A stretch of 13,596 bases of DNA from a bacterium (lineage in GTDB: Bacteria; Chlamydiota; Chlamydiia; Chlamydiales; Rhabdochlamydiaceae), in the NCBI GenBank assembly GCA_021802305.1, contig JAKAAD010000019.1, positions 1-13,596 on the forward strand, given 5' to 3'. A program made the position numbers and the translations under genes. Below the pieces are notes generated by a model. The model was given only the letters and a program-made list of their open reading frames with translations, ran no database searches and had not been told where the DNA came from. This document shows, one piece after another, positions 6,335 to 13,596 of this stretch. The stretch's first letter is position 1; each line of letters opens with the position of its first letter.

Positions 6335-7155
6335 AGCTCGAGTTTGTAAAAGTTCAAGGACTCGGAAACGACTTTATCCTCTTTGATCAAAGAGAGCGGC
6401 ATGTTCCATTTGCGAAAGAACAAATTGCGAAATGGTGTCATCGAAAAATGGGCATTGGTGCAGATGGCGTCATCGTGCTCAAGCCTTCAAACATCGCAAC
6501 CTGTCGCATGGAGTTTTTCAATGCAGATGGAAGCAGGGCTGCTATGTGCGGCAATGCGCTTCGTTGCATTGCTCTGGTACTAGGCATTCCCAAGATCACT
6601 GTGGAAACAGAAGAAGGCATTTTCCCTTGCGTGCAAAAAGAGGGAAAGATCGCTGTAGAATTTCCCGTGCCGCAAGTAATGCATTGGCCATTGGATACGC
6701 AGCAAGGGCCTTTGTATGTAGTGAAGGCAGGGGTTCCCCATGGTGTCGCATTTGTACAAGGTGTTGGCATCGTGCCCGTAGTAACCATGGGGCGGGCGTT
6801 GCGTTTTCATCCCGCGCTTCAACCAGAAGGGGCTAATATTCATTTTGTTCGCGTTACGTCTCAGAAAGAAGTAGAAATGTGCTCTTATGAGAGAGGAGTG
6901 GAAGGAGAAACTCTTGCCTGCGGGTCTGGTGCGATCGCCGTTGCATGGATCGTTTCGAAGGTGTGCGAGGTCTCTTTTCCCATCCATGTAAAGATGCGTG
7001 GGGGAAGTCTCATCGTACATCTCTTGGAAGGAAAGGGAACACTTGAGATGATAGGGCCAGCGGAGCATGTCTTTTCGGGAACCTCCTCTGCAATAGGTCT
7101 AATGCATGATGAAGAAAGGGGTAGCGCTGCGCATAGGTCAAATTCTTTTTTCTGA
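6331..7155 (+). CDS. dapF: diaminopimelate epimerase
   Basis: PLP-independent epimerase converting LL- to meso-diaminopimelate for peptidoglycan and lysine. It has 274 residues. The two catalytic cysteines are C73 in NADGSRAAMCGNALRC and C197 in ERGVEGETLACGSG; GLGNDFILFD near the start and VPHGVAF (135-141) are further family motifs. One extra residue lies between ERGV and GETLACG compared with the usual ERGVGETLACG. The start is GTG at 6331, within the clpP stop overlap. C. trachomatis DapF has been reported to act also as a glutamate racemase, supplying D-glutamate in organisms lacking MurI, so a second activity is possible here. The last 50 bases overlap the start of the SNF2 helicase gene, and the final residues (about 255-274) are poorly conserved in appearance. 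Confidence 0.93.
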   Translation: MKLEFVKVQGLGNDFILFDQRERHVPFAKEQIAKWCHRKMGIGADGVIVLKPSNIATCRMEFFNADGSRAAMCGNALRCIALVLGIPKITVETEEGIFPCVQKEGKIAVEFPVPQVMHWPLDTQQGPLYVVKAGVPHGVAFVQGVGIVPVVTMGRALRFHPALQPEGANIHFVRVTSQKEVEMCSYERGVEGETLACGSGAIAVAWIVSKVCEVSFPIHVKMRGGSLIVHLLEGKGTLEMIGPAEHVFSGTSSAIGLMHDEERGSAAHRSNSFF

Positions 7156-10100
7156 GGGTACCTATCAAATAGAGGTCCTCGGTCCCAAAAAGGAGCACTT
7201 TTGGCCTTTTTTGCACCTCAATGATGATGGAAAACTCATTGATTCTTTTTGCACATGTGAAAGAGGAGAAAGATGTACACACATTCGAACAGCCCTTGCG
7301 CAGATTTTCCATCACCATGAAAAACCTCTACATGTGCGCTTTCGATCTTCTTTGTGGAATCGATTATGTTGTCATGCAGCAGAACAACTTGATTATTCTT
7401 CTTCTTTTGTCGAAAGAGAGGATGGATGGGAAGCTTTTTCTGAAAGTGGAAAACGACTCGTGCGCATCGAGGGGATGGGTGTAAAGGGGAAAGAGGCATG
7501 CAGGCGTCTTCTCTTCGATCGAGACGTAGAAACAGAAGAGACTTCTTTAAAATTTTCTCATTTACCTCCAGAAGAAATCAAACTGTGGCGAGAAAATCGG
7601 CCAAGTACCCAATTGCGTTACGAGCTCTCCTTTTGGTCTGATCTTGCAAAAGAGTGGATGCTATTAGAAGAAGCAGGTGAAAAATATGAACTTTCTATTC
7701 GAGAGAAAGAGCCTATTCCAAATGAGCTATCCCTTCATTTTGGATCGTGGCATGCGATCTTTTATATCTCGGAACTCTTTTGGCCAGAACTTTTATGGGT
7801 TTTGAAAGGGATGAAGTTTCCCCTTCCCATTTACGCGGAACCTCATTCCGGTGTGGAAGCGATGCACTACGACGCAAAAGAGAAGAAGATGTGGCTCAAA
7901 CATAAACCTGCGAAAGGTTCTTTCGTTATTCCGGAAGAAGAGGGAACTCGCATAGGAGAATGGCTCTATGTGCCAAAATCAGGTTTTTTTCTCATACGTA
8001 CCGATCCTCTTCTTGAAAAAGAGTGGTTGGATCGCGAGGGAATCGAAGAGCTCTTTAGACGCCATTTAGAACTCGTAAAGAGAACATTGGACAATGCAGT
8101 TGTACACGAGGGTGCGATTGCCCCCAAATACCATCTTTTTTTTGATAAAAAACACCATCTGCACATTACTTGTGGAGTATTCGAAGCGGGGGATTTACAC
8201 CAAGAAGGCGCTGAAAGCTTTGGGCCCTGGGTCTATCTTCCCAATCAAGGATTTGCTCTTCTCGAATCTCCTCTCTTTCATGGATCAGAACAGATCATTT
8301 CTCCGAATGAGATTTCTGATTTCATCGATAGACATCGCAATTGGCTCAATCAGTTTGAAGGATTTTCGACACATCTCTTTTCAATGGAAATGCGCTTGCA
8401 ATATCAAATGACAGAAGAAGGGCTCATCTTTACGTCGCATCTTGCGACGCCACTGACTCAGTCCTATATCGATTGTGGAAGATGGATCTATATTGAAAAA
8501 GAGGGCTTTTTTGGGAAAGCCCATGGGACTTCCATGATCCAACCTGGGCTTGTCGTAAAAAAAGACGCAATTCCTGACTTTATCGAGGCACATCACGAGC
8601 TTGAATACGTAAAGGGCTTTTTTGCCATGCAATCGCCACTAGAAAAAAGTGGATTAGAGATTCAATTGACATGGGATGGAAAAATCCAAATCGCGCCGCG
8701 CTTTTTCTTTCGAGAAGAATACAAAGAAAAAGAAGTGTTGATCTTAGGAGAATATACCTATGTGGAAGGGGAAGGATTTTGTGCGATCCCTGCTTCTTTT
8801 CGACTTCCTCCTTCTTATGCACGAGAAAAAATCCTTGCTCCTTCTGAGGAAGAGAATTTTGTTCTTTATGAATACCCGCTTCTTCGACCTTTGTTGCTCT
8901 CTTCCGCTCGAGAGCTTACGCGTCCGGAGACATTGACACTCCATTTGCTTTGCATGAAGCAGAAGGGGAAGGAGTGGGTGATTGAGTGCATGTACCGCTC
9001 AGAATTGGGAGAGGTATCGCCATTTGCAATTTGGCAAGCATTGCAAAATCGCGCCTCCTATTTACTCTCGAATGCGGGATGCTTACTCTTAAGACTTCCG
9101 AGATGGAATTGGCTCAAACAAATTCCTAAAAAAAATTGGCTCAAGAAAGGAAAAGAACTCAAAGTACATACACTTGCATGGTTGCGCCTTAATGTGTTTG
9201 AAGAGATGCATCTGCCTTTGGGAAAGAGTGTCGCGGATCAAAAGACGCGAGCGTTCGTTGCGCACCTGGAAAATATGGTTGTCGATGTTCTTCCTCCATG
9301 CATTGGATTGAGAAGTTCTCTTCGCCCTTATCAAGAGATAGGCGTGCGCTGGTTGTGGTTTCTTTTTACCTATGGGCTTTCTGGACTTCTCTGCGACGAA
9401 ATGGGTTTAGGCAAAACGCATCAAGCGATGGCGCTCATTGCGGGGATCAAAGGGATAGATCCAACAGCAAAGATCCTCATCGTTTGCCCTACTTCTGTGC
9501 TGTACCACTGGGAAGAATTGCTGAAACAATTTTTACCCAATCCGCGTGTCACCCTTTTTTATGGCGTAGGACGAACGTTAGAAGTAGAAGGAGAGATTCT
9601 GCTCACTTCTTATGGAGTACTGCGGAGCGAACAAAAGATTCTTGCCATGGTGCCTTTTACGCTTGCCATTTTTGATGAAGTGCAAAATGCAAAAAATGCC
9701 GAATCACAAACACATCGCGCTTTGAGAAAGATCCAAGCAAATATGTTTTTAGGTCTTACGGGGACTCCCGTAGAGAATCGCTTACTTGAGCTCAAAGCTC
9801 TTTTCGATCTTATTCTCCCTAATTATCTCCCCCCGATGGCCTCCTTTAAAGAACTGTTCGTCTATCCGATTGAAAAAATGCAAGATGTAAAGAGCAAGGC
9901 TCTTCTTACAAAACTCATCAAGCCCTTTCTTCTTCGGCGAAGAAAAAGAGATGTTCTTTCAGAGCTTCCCGAAAAGATAGAAGAAATTGCCTTTTGCACG
10001 CTTTCCCCCATCCAAAAAGAGCTCTATCGAAAAGCTTTTTTGGCGCGAAGAGATCTTCTTCTCGAAGAACTTATGAAAGCGAAGCGCACAAGTTCTTATA

Positions 10101-10723
10101 TCCATGTCTTTTCTCTGATCAGTACGCTCAAACGCATCTGCGATCATCCCACGCTGATCACAAAAGAGTTCGAGCACTTCGAGAAAATTCCCTGTGGAAA
10201 ATGGGATCTCTTTGTAGAACTTCTTCAGGAAGCATTGGGAAGCGGACATAAACTCGTTGTGTTTTCTCAATATTTGGAAATGATGGATCTCATAGAACGC
10301 TATCTTCAGCGCGAACAAATTGGATATGCAAGTATTCGTGGAGCCACACTGCATCGCAAGCAAGAGGTTGCTCGTTTTCGCGAAGATCCGGAATGCTCTG
10401 TCTTTGTGGCATCTTTGCAAGCAGCTGGAGTGGGCATTGATCTGACAGCAGGTAGTGTTGTCATTCACTATGACCGTTGGTGGAACCCAGCGCGCGAAAA
10501 TCAAGCAACAGATCGAGTACATCGCATTGGCCAAAACCGCGGCGTTCAAGTCTTTAAGCTCGTGACGAGACATACTATTGAAGAGCACATCCACGCATTG
10601 ATCCAAAAAAAGCTTTCCTTATTTGAAGGGGTGATTGGATTTGACGATCAAGATTACGTCAGAGGATTTCATCGAGAAGAGCTCATTGAAATTGTGCATT
10701 CCATCCAACAGAGCCTTCACTGA
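7106..10723 (+). CDS. SWI/SNF2-family helicase with SWIM zinc finger
   Basis: A 1205-residue double-stranded-DNA translocase of the bacterial SNF2 family. A SWIM-type zinc finger (C49-x-C51-x5-C57-x-H59) opens the protein. Residues about 240-620 form an accessory region with four copies of a G-x-W/Y-x-Y-x-x-x-x-G-F motif (at 284, 373, 458, 548). The motor follows: Walker A DEMGLGKT (764-771), Walker B variant DEVQ (857-860), LTGTP (884-888), the LLRRRKRDV segment, then the C-terminal lobe with VVFSQYLEMMDLIERYL, AGVGIDLT, HYDRWWNPARENQ and motif VI QATDRVHRIGQ (1133-1143). All core motifs are present, so it should be an active ATPase. Its cellular role is unknown; transcription or repair remodelling is inference. 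The ATG at 7106 lies in the dapF end, with only a weak AGGT upstream, and no later start keeps the zinc finger and adjoining N-terminus except a TTG near 7208. It is last in the glyA operon. Confidence 0.93.
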   Translation: MMKKGVALRIGQILFSEGTYQIEVLGPKKEHFWPFLHLNDDGKLIDSFCTCERGERCTHIRTALAQIFHHHEKPLHVRFRSSLWNRLCCHAAEQLDYSSSFVEREDGWEAFSESGKRLVRIEGMGVKGKEACRRLLFDRDVETEETSLKFSHLPPEEIKLWRENRPSTQLRYELSFWSDLAKEWMLLEEAGEKYELSIREKEPIPNELSLHFGSWHAIFYISELFWPELLWVLKGMKFPLPIYAEPHSGVEAMHYDAKEKKMWLKHKPAKGSFVIPEEEGTRIGEWLYVPKSGFFLIRTDPLLEKEWLDREGIEELFRRHLELVKRTLDNAVVHEGAIAPKYHLFFDKKHHLHITCGVFEAGDLHQEGAESFGPWVYLPNQGFALLESPLFHGSEQIISPNEISDFIDRHRNWLNQFEGFSTHLFSMEMRLQYQMTEEGLIFTSHLATPLTQSYIDCGRWIYIEKEGFFGKAHGTSMIQPGLVVKKDAIPDFIEAHHELEYVKGFFAMQSPLEKSGLEIQLTWDGKIQIAPRFFFREEYKEKEVLILGEYTYVEGEGFCAIPASFRLPPSYAREKILAPSEEENFVLYEYPLLRPLLLSSARELTRPETLTLHLLCMKQKGKEWVIECMYRSELGEVSPFAIWQALQNRASYLLSNAGCLLLRLPRWNWLKQIPKKNWLKKGKELKVHTLAWLRLNVFEEMHLPLGKSVADQKTRAFVAHLENMVVDVLPPCIGLRSSLRPYQEIGVRWLWFLFTYGLSGLLCDEMGLGKTHQAMALIAGIKGIDPTAKILIVCPTSVLYHWEELLKQFLPNPRVTLFYGVGRTLEVEGEILLTSYGVLRSEQKILAMVPFTLAIFDEVQNAKNAESQTHRALRKIQANMFLGLTGTPVENRLLELKALFDLILPNYLPPMASFKELFVYPIEKMQDVKSKALLTKLIKPFLLRRRKRDVLSELPEKIEEIAFCTLSPIQKELYRKAFLARRDLLLEELMKAKRTSSYIHVFSLISTLKRICDHPTLITKEFEHFEKIPCGKWDLFVELLQEALGSGHKLVVFSQYLEMMDLIERYLQREQIGYASIRGATLHRKQEVARFREDPECSVFVASLQAAGVGIDLTAGSVVIHYDRWWNPARENQATDRVHRIGQNRGVQVFKLVTRHTIEEHIHALIQKKLSLFEGVIGFDDQDYVRGFHREELIEIVHSIQQSLH

Positions 10724-10754
10724 AGATCGAGTAATGATGAAAGTAATTTTGATT

Positions 10755-11657
10755 TTAAGAGGCAATAGCATCAGATTTTGCAAGTGCTTCTTTGATCGCT
10801 GGAATCATTTGCAATGCTTGCTGTCGACCATGTTCATAAAAATAGTGATTCAGATGTTCGGAAAACATCCCCACATCTTGAAAATCCATCTTGATGACAA
10901 TATCTGCATGGGCGCGCGCTTGTTGTACGAGTTTCTCATACATGATTTCCATGCTCCGCTTGGCGACGCCGAATAAGTGAGAGGGTTTAGAGGGAGGGAG
11001 CTTTTCACTCACATCAATGACAATCACCAGGTCTGCACCATATTTTTTTGCAATTTCCACAGGAAGCGGGCTGGAAACACCGCCGTCAACTAAATATCGA
11101 TTATGCAAAAGAACAGGCGTAAAAATACCTGGATAGGCACAGGAAGCCCGGATGGCAACAGGGAGTTCCTCTTGTGAAAGTTCGATGATTTCGCCAGTAA
11201 ATAGATCTGTTGCGACGACAATTAAAGGAATAGAGAGTTGTTCGAATGTTTTGGCTTTTAGGTGTGTTTCCATGAATTGCTGTATGGATTGGCCCCTTGC
11301 AAGGCCAAAGCGCGAAGGGAAAAAATGCATATCTAAAAGATGGGATCGTTTGAGTTTGAGGAGTTCCATACCCATGGTTGCCAAGGTAGGATCATCGGCA
11401 TAAAAGGCTCCGATCATAGAACCTGCGCTACAACCAACGATCAGATCAGGGCGAATTCCAGCAGCTTCAAGCTCTTTGATGGCTCCTAATTGCGCAAGGC
11501 CTTTGGATCCACCTCCTCCTAGTACCAATGCAATCCGAATCGGTTTTTTAGCCGTAAAGACATGCAACTTGCCTGGCTCTTCTTTGGGTAGGCGAAGCGT
11601 GGTACAGCCGAACATCAATCCACAAGCAATGATTAAAATAATAATAAAGTATTTCAC
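10755..11657 (-). CDS. patatin-like phospholipase, predicted lipoprotein
   Basis: Predicted acyl hydrolase of the patatin/RssA family, 300 residues. A lipoprotein signal peptide is visible (positively charged K2, hydrophobic IIIILIIACGL, lipobox MFGC with acylated C18), so it should be anchored in a membrane facing the periplasm. The oxyanion loop GGGGSKG (47-53), the nucleophile elbow G75-C-S77-A-G79 and the catalytic aspartate motif D191-G-G complete the Ser-Asp dyad. RASCAYPGIFTPV (170-182) is a further family motif. Substrates cannot be told; membrane phospholipid turnover is likely. It converges on the SNF2 gene with 31 bases between stop codons and no clear terminator. A weak promoter may lie at 11665-11695 (TTGCAA, then CATACT after 17 bases on the minus strand). 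Confidence 0.9.
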   Translation of the reverse strand: MKYFIIILIIACGLMFGCTTLRLPKEEPGKLHVFTAKKPIRIALVLGGGGSKGLAQLGAIKELEAAGIRPDLIVGCSAGSMIGAFYADDPTLATMGMELLKLKRSHLLDMHFFPSRFGLARGQSIQQFMETHLKAKTFEQLSIPLIVVATDLFTGEIIELSQEELPVAIRASCAYPGIFTPVLLHNRYLVDGGVSSPLPVEIAKKYGADLVIVIDVSEKLPPSKPSHLFGVAKRSMEIMYEKLVQQARAHADIVIKMDFQDVGMFSEHLNHYFYEHGRQQALQMIPAIKEALAKSDAIAS

Positions 11658-12046
11658 CGATTTAATAGTATGATGGATTTTATCTTGCTTTGCAAGATTT
11701 TAAGCTTCTCACTTTTCGCAAAAATATTGTTATGTTAACATGAAAAATTCTCTTCCCGGAGGGTATGTGGTAAACGCTATTTTTACAAATTTGTGGTCTC
11801 GAGGCGTATCGCTAGAGCAGACCTGGAAGTCTCTCGGCAATTCCCCCATTCTTACAAAAATTTAGTTGATTTTCTAGGGAGGGGCCCTTACTGCGAACGC
11901 TCTAGATAGTTTTTATCATGTGCATCGAGTAGTTAGGGTGCAGAAAGAAAAAGAAACGATGCGATGGAAACTTGCTTCTTCATATCTTTCTCTTGGGTAT
12001 GCTTGGTCTTGTTTGTCGAAGCAAAAAGAATGTGTAATTTTTTATC
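11658..12046. other. 389-base interval between the patatin-like gene and der
   Basis: No intact gene of convincing length is seen. It starts with a short inverted repeat, TCTTGC-TTT-GCAAGA (11683-11697), followed by an AT-rich stretch that probably holds the divergent promoters. From 11740 there is a plus-strand frame that is open except for two TAG codons (described separately). No Shine-Dalgarno precedes the der start, so der may be read from a transcript starting within this interval. Confidence 0.5.
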
Positions 12047-12082
12047 GTGAAAAAAATTTTAACAATAGCTTTAGTAGGTAGA
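11740..12082 (+). pseudogene. possible decayed TPR-protein fragment
   Basis: An ATG at 11740 opens 41 codons (MKNSLPGGYVVNAIFTNLWS...), then TAG at 11863 and a second TAG at 11875. The same frame then stays open to about 12082, overlapping the der start. The downstream part reads SSYLSLGYAWSC, then LSKQKECVIFYREK, which fits one tetratricopeptide repeat: L, G and W at positions 7, 8 and 11, a small residue at 20 and Y at 24. Kinesin-light-chain-like TPR proteins with LG-x-AW repeats are common in environmental chlamydiae. I read this as a remnant of such a gene, but the match is one repeat only and chance cannot be excluded. Confidence 0.33.
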
Positions 12083-13405
12083 CCGAACGTAGGGAAGTCC
12101 GCCTTATTTAACCGGATCTGTCGGTCGAGAAGAGCAATCGTAGCGCCACAGGAGGGAGTGACGCGTGATCGCATTCACGCGCAGTCGGACCATTTTGGAC
12201 AGCCGTTTATTGCAATTGATGCAGGTGGAATTGCGACGGGAGTGCGTTCTGAGATGCAGGATGCGATTGCGGTACAGACCCAGAGGGCGATTGATGAAGC
12301 AGATATTCTCGTTATGGTCGTAGATGCGCAGGTAGGAGTGACGACTTCAGATGAACGAGTTGCAGAAATTTTGCGCAAAGCAAAGAAGCCGCTTCTTCTC
12401 GCAGTAAATAAGGTCGATGACCGTTCTCAGTTGGATGCTCTCCATGCATTTCGTTCATTGGGTATTCCATGCATGGTGGGAGTTTCTGCGTTACATAATT
12501 TTCAGGTAGTAGAGTTATTGCATGAAGCGTTGGAGAGGGGAGAGAAACGATCTGCTCTATTAGAAGAGGGGCCTTCCGTGCGCGTTGCAATTGTAGGAAG
12601 AGCAAATGTGGGGAAATCTACGTTGGTCAATGCTCTTCTCAAGGAAGAGCGATGCACGGTGAGTGCGCTTCCAGGAACGACGCGCGATTCCATAGATACA
12701 CACATCAAGGTGGGCGATGACTCGTTTATTCTCATGGACACAGCTGGTTTAAGACGCAAAAAGTCGGAGAAGGAATCTGTTGAAAAATTTGCAGCCATTC
12801 GCACAGAAGAAGCCATAGAGCGAGCAGATATTTGTGTCTTGGTAGTAGATGGCGTGCGAGGTCTGACGTCTTTTGAAAAGCGCATTGCAGAGCATTTAGA
12901 GCAAAAAGGGAAAGGATGCGTGCTTGTCTTCAATAAGTGGGACCTCGTCAAAGGAGTAAGGACGGAGCACTGTGAGAAGAGCTTATCTTTCGATGTTCCC
13001 TTTTTAGAATATTGTCCCAAGCTCTTTCTTTCCGGGCTTACGGGTCGATCTTTGGAAAAAGTCTTTCCTGCGATCAAACAGGTGCACGCAGCGCTTCAAA
13101 AACGCATCACAACAGGACAGCTCAACCGATTTCTTGAGAAAGCTATGCAAACCTATAGTCCTCCTATGATTTCCGGAAAAAGATTTCGCATTTATTATCT
13201 TTCACAAATCGATATTGCGCCTCCACGATTTGTCCTCTTTGTCAACAATGCTACACTCATGCCGGAAGCCTATCGCAAGTATTTGATCCATCAGTTTCGA
13301 AATGCATATGGCTTTGAGGGAGTGCCTTTGCAATTTTTCCTGCGTTCTAAAAAGCATGCTCTCAACAAAGCAAAGAGGAGCGGAGAGATTGTTCATGGGA
13401 TTTAA
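12047..13405 (+). CDS. der: GTPase Der (EngA), 50S ribosome assembly
   Basis: Essential GTPase with two tandem G domains that acts in maturation of the large ribosomal subunit; 452 residues, the normal length. G domain 1 has GRPNVGKS (11-18), VTRD (38-41), DAGG (58-61) and NKVD (121-124). G domain 2 has GRANVGKST (184-192), TTRD (211-214), DTAG (231-234) and NKWD (296-299). A KH-like domain (about 345-440, FRIYYLSQIDIAPPRFVLFVN) follows. The G3 motif of domain 1 has Ala where the family usually has Thr (DTGG). The start is GTG at 12047, placing MKKILTIALVGRPNVGKS at the family's usual distance from the P-loop; no Shine-Dalgarno is visible. Its end overlaps the next gene by 11 bases. Confidence 0.95.
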   Translation: MKKILTIALVGRPNVGKSALFNRICRSRRAIVAPQEGVTRDRIHAQSDHFGQPFIAIDAGGIATGVRSEMQDAIAVQTQRAIDEADILVMVVDAQVGVTTSDERVAEILRKAKKPLLLAVNKVDDRSQLDALHAFRSLGIPCMVGVSALHNFQVVELLHEALERGEKRSALLEEGPSVRVAIVGRANVGKSTLVNALLKEERCTVSALPGTTRDSIDTHIKVGDDSFILMDTAGLRRKKSEKESVEKFAAIRTEEAIERADICVLVVDGVRGLTSFEKRIAEHLEQKGKGCVLVFNKWDLVKGVRTEHCEKSLSFDVPFLEYCPKLFLSGLTGRSLEKVFPAIKQVHAALQKRITTGQLNRFLEKAMQTYSPPMISGKRFRIYYLSQIDIAPPRFVLFVNNATLMPEAYRKYLIHQFRNAYGFEGVPLQFFLRSKKHALNKAKRSGEIVHGI

Positions 13406-13596
13406 ATGCATCGACGTTTCTACTTGGAAGCGCAAAGAAACCTTTGATCACTATCTCAACCATACTCCATGCATGTATAGTATGACGCTGCATCTAGATG
13501 CGACGGCTTTGATCAAGGAAATCAGAAATAAGAAGATCAAGCTGTACCCAGCGATGATCTATTTGCTCTCTTTGATCGTTAATAAGCATGAGTGTA
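13395..13596 (+). CDS. chloramphenicol acetyltransferase-like protein (N-terminal 67 residues, cut by window end)
   Basis: The visible 67 residues match the beginning of the trimeric CAT family as I remember it: a D-x-S-x-W-x-R-K-E-x-F-x-x-Y opening (here IDVSTWKRKETFDHYL), then YSMTLHLDATALIKEI, KIKLYPAMIYLLSLIVNKHE. The spacing of W-x-R-K-E, the D-A-T strand and the YP-x-x-I-Y helix is diagnostic of CAT and its relatives, which transfer acetyl from acetyl-CoA to chloramphenicol. The active-site histidine lies beyond the window, so activity cannot be judged. The ATG at 13395 follows GCGGAGAG with a 7-base spacer and overlaps the last 11 bases of der, which suggests translational coupling. 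Base composition looks like that of the neighbours, so there is no sign of very recent acquisition. Confidence 0.82.
   Translation, partial: MGFKCIDVSTWKRKETFDHYLNHTPCMYSMTLHLDATALIKEIRNKKIKLYPAMIYLLSLIVNKHEC

Noticed and set aside
9959..10606. Minus-strand open frame of 215 codons
   Set aside because: It is antisense to the SNF2 motor; its residues show no coherent family pattern.
11683..11697. Hairpin TCTTGC-TTT-GCAAGA as a terminator
   Set aside because: The stem is short and AT-rich, the following bases are not a clean T-run, and it sits between divergent genes where no terminator is needed.
11863..11877. Recoding of the two TAG codons as sense
   Set aside because: The other genes here end in TAA or TGA where checked, but nothing else points to a reassigned TAG, and the frame is too short and weak to support read-through.
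1..13596. CRISPR arrays, insertion sequences, tRNA genes, phage or defence genes
   Set aside because: No regularly spaced direct repeats, transposase-like frames, tRNA cloverleaf sequences or recognisable defence domains were seen; the only recombinase has XerC features.

Overview
The window looks like chromosome of a member of the Chlamydiae, most likely an environmental (Parachlamydia/Waddlia/Simkania-type) lineage rather than Chlamydia itself. This rests on three things: the gene order glyA-clpP-dapF, which I recall as CT432-CT431-CT430 in C. trachomatis; an ABC-F ATPase next to xerC (recalled as CT348-CT347); and a CT398/CdsZ-like coiled-coil zinc-ribbon protein. No database was searched, so this assignment comes from remembered families and sequences.

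Layout. Positions 1-1587 (minus strand) hold a YbiT-type ABC-F ATPase that runs off the left edge, preceded by a small DUF4383-like membrane protein. xerC (plus) diverges from them, and its 3' end collides with rnpB, the RNase P RNA (minus). rnpB lies directly behind the cdsZ-like gene, also on the minus strand. A small stand-alone starch-binding-like protein diverges from cdsZ. Next comes a plus-strand operon, glyA-clpP-dapF-SNF2 helicase, with 4- and 50-base overlaps at the last two junctions. A patatin-like lipoprotein (minus) converges on the helicase. A 389-base interval follows that is mostly non-coding but appears to hold a decayed TPR-type reading frame. Then comes der (EngA), overlapping the start of a chloramphenicol-acetyltransferase-like gene cut by the right edge.

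How the genes relate. The window combines chromosome dimer resolution (XerC), tRNA 5' maturation (RNase P), one-carbon metabolism (GlyA), proteolysis (ClpP), meso-diaminopimelate supply (DapF), ribosome assembly (Der), translation-associated ABC-F activity, and a link to type III secretion or sigma-54 (CdsZ-like).

The most notable signals are: (1) glyA is split by a one-base frameshift exactly at a run of nine A, with the lost N-terminus and its ribosome binding site intact upstream, a candidate for transcriptional slippage; (2) rnpB has a P15 hairpin without the GGU motif that binds tRNA CCA, and its end lies inside xerC; (3) the SNF2 protein carries four ~88-residue repeats before its motor; (4) a CAT-like gene overlaps der. 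I saw no CRISPR array, insertion sequence, tRNA or defence system, and no clearly new multi-gene system.
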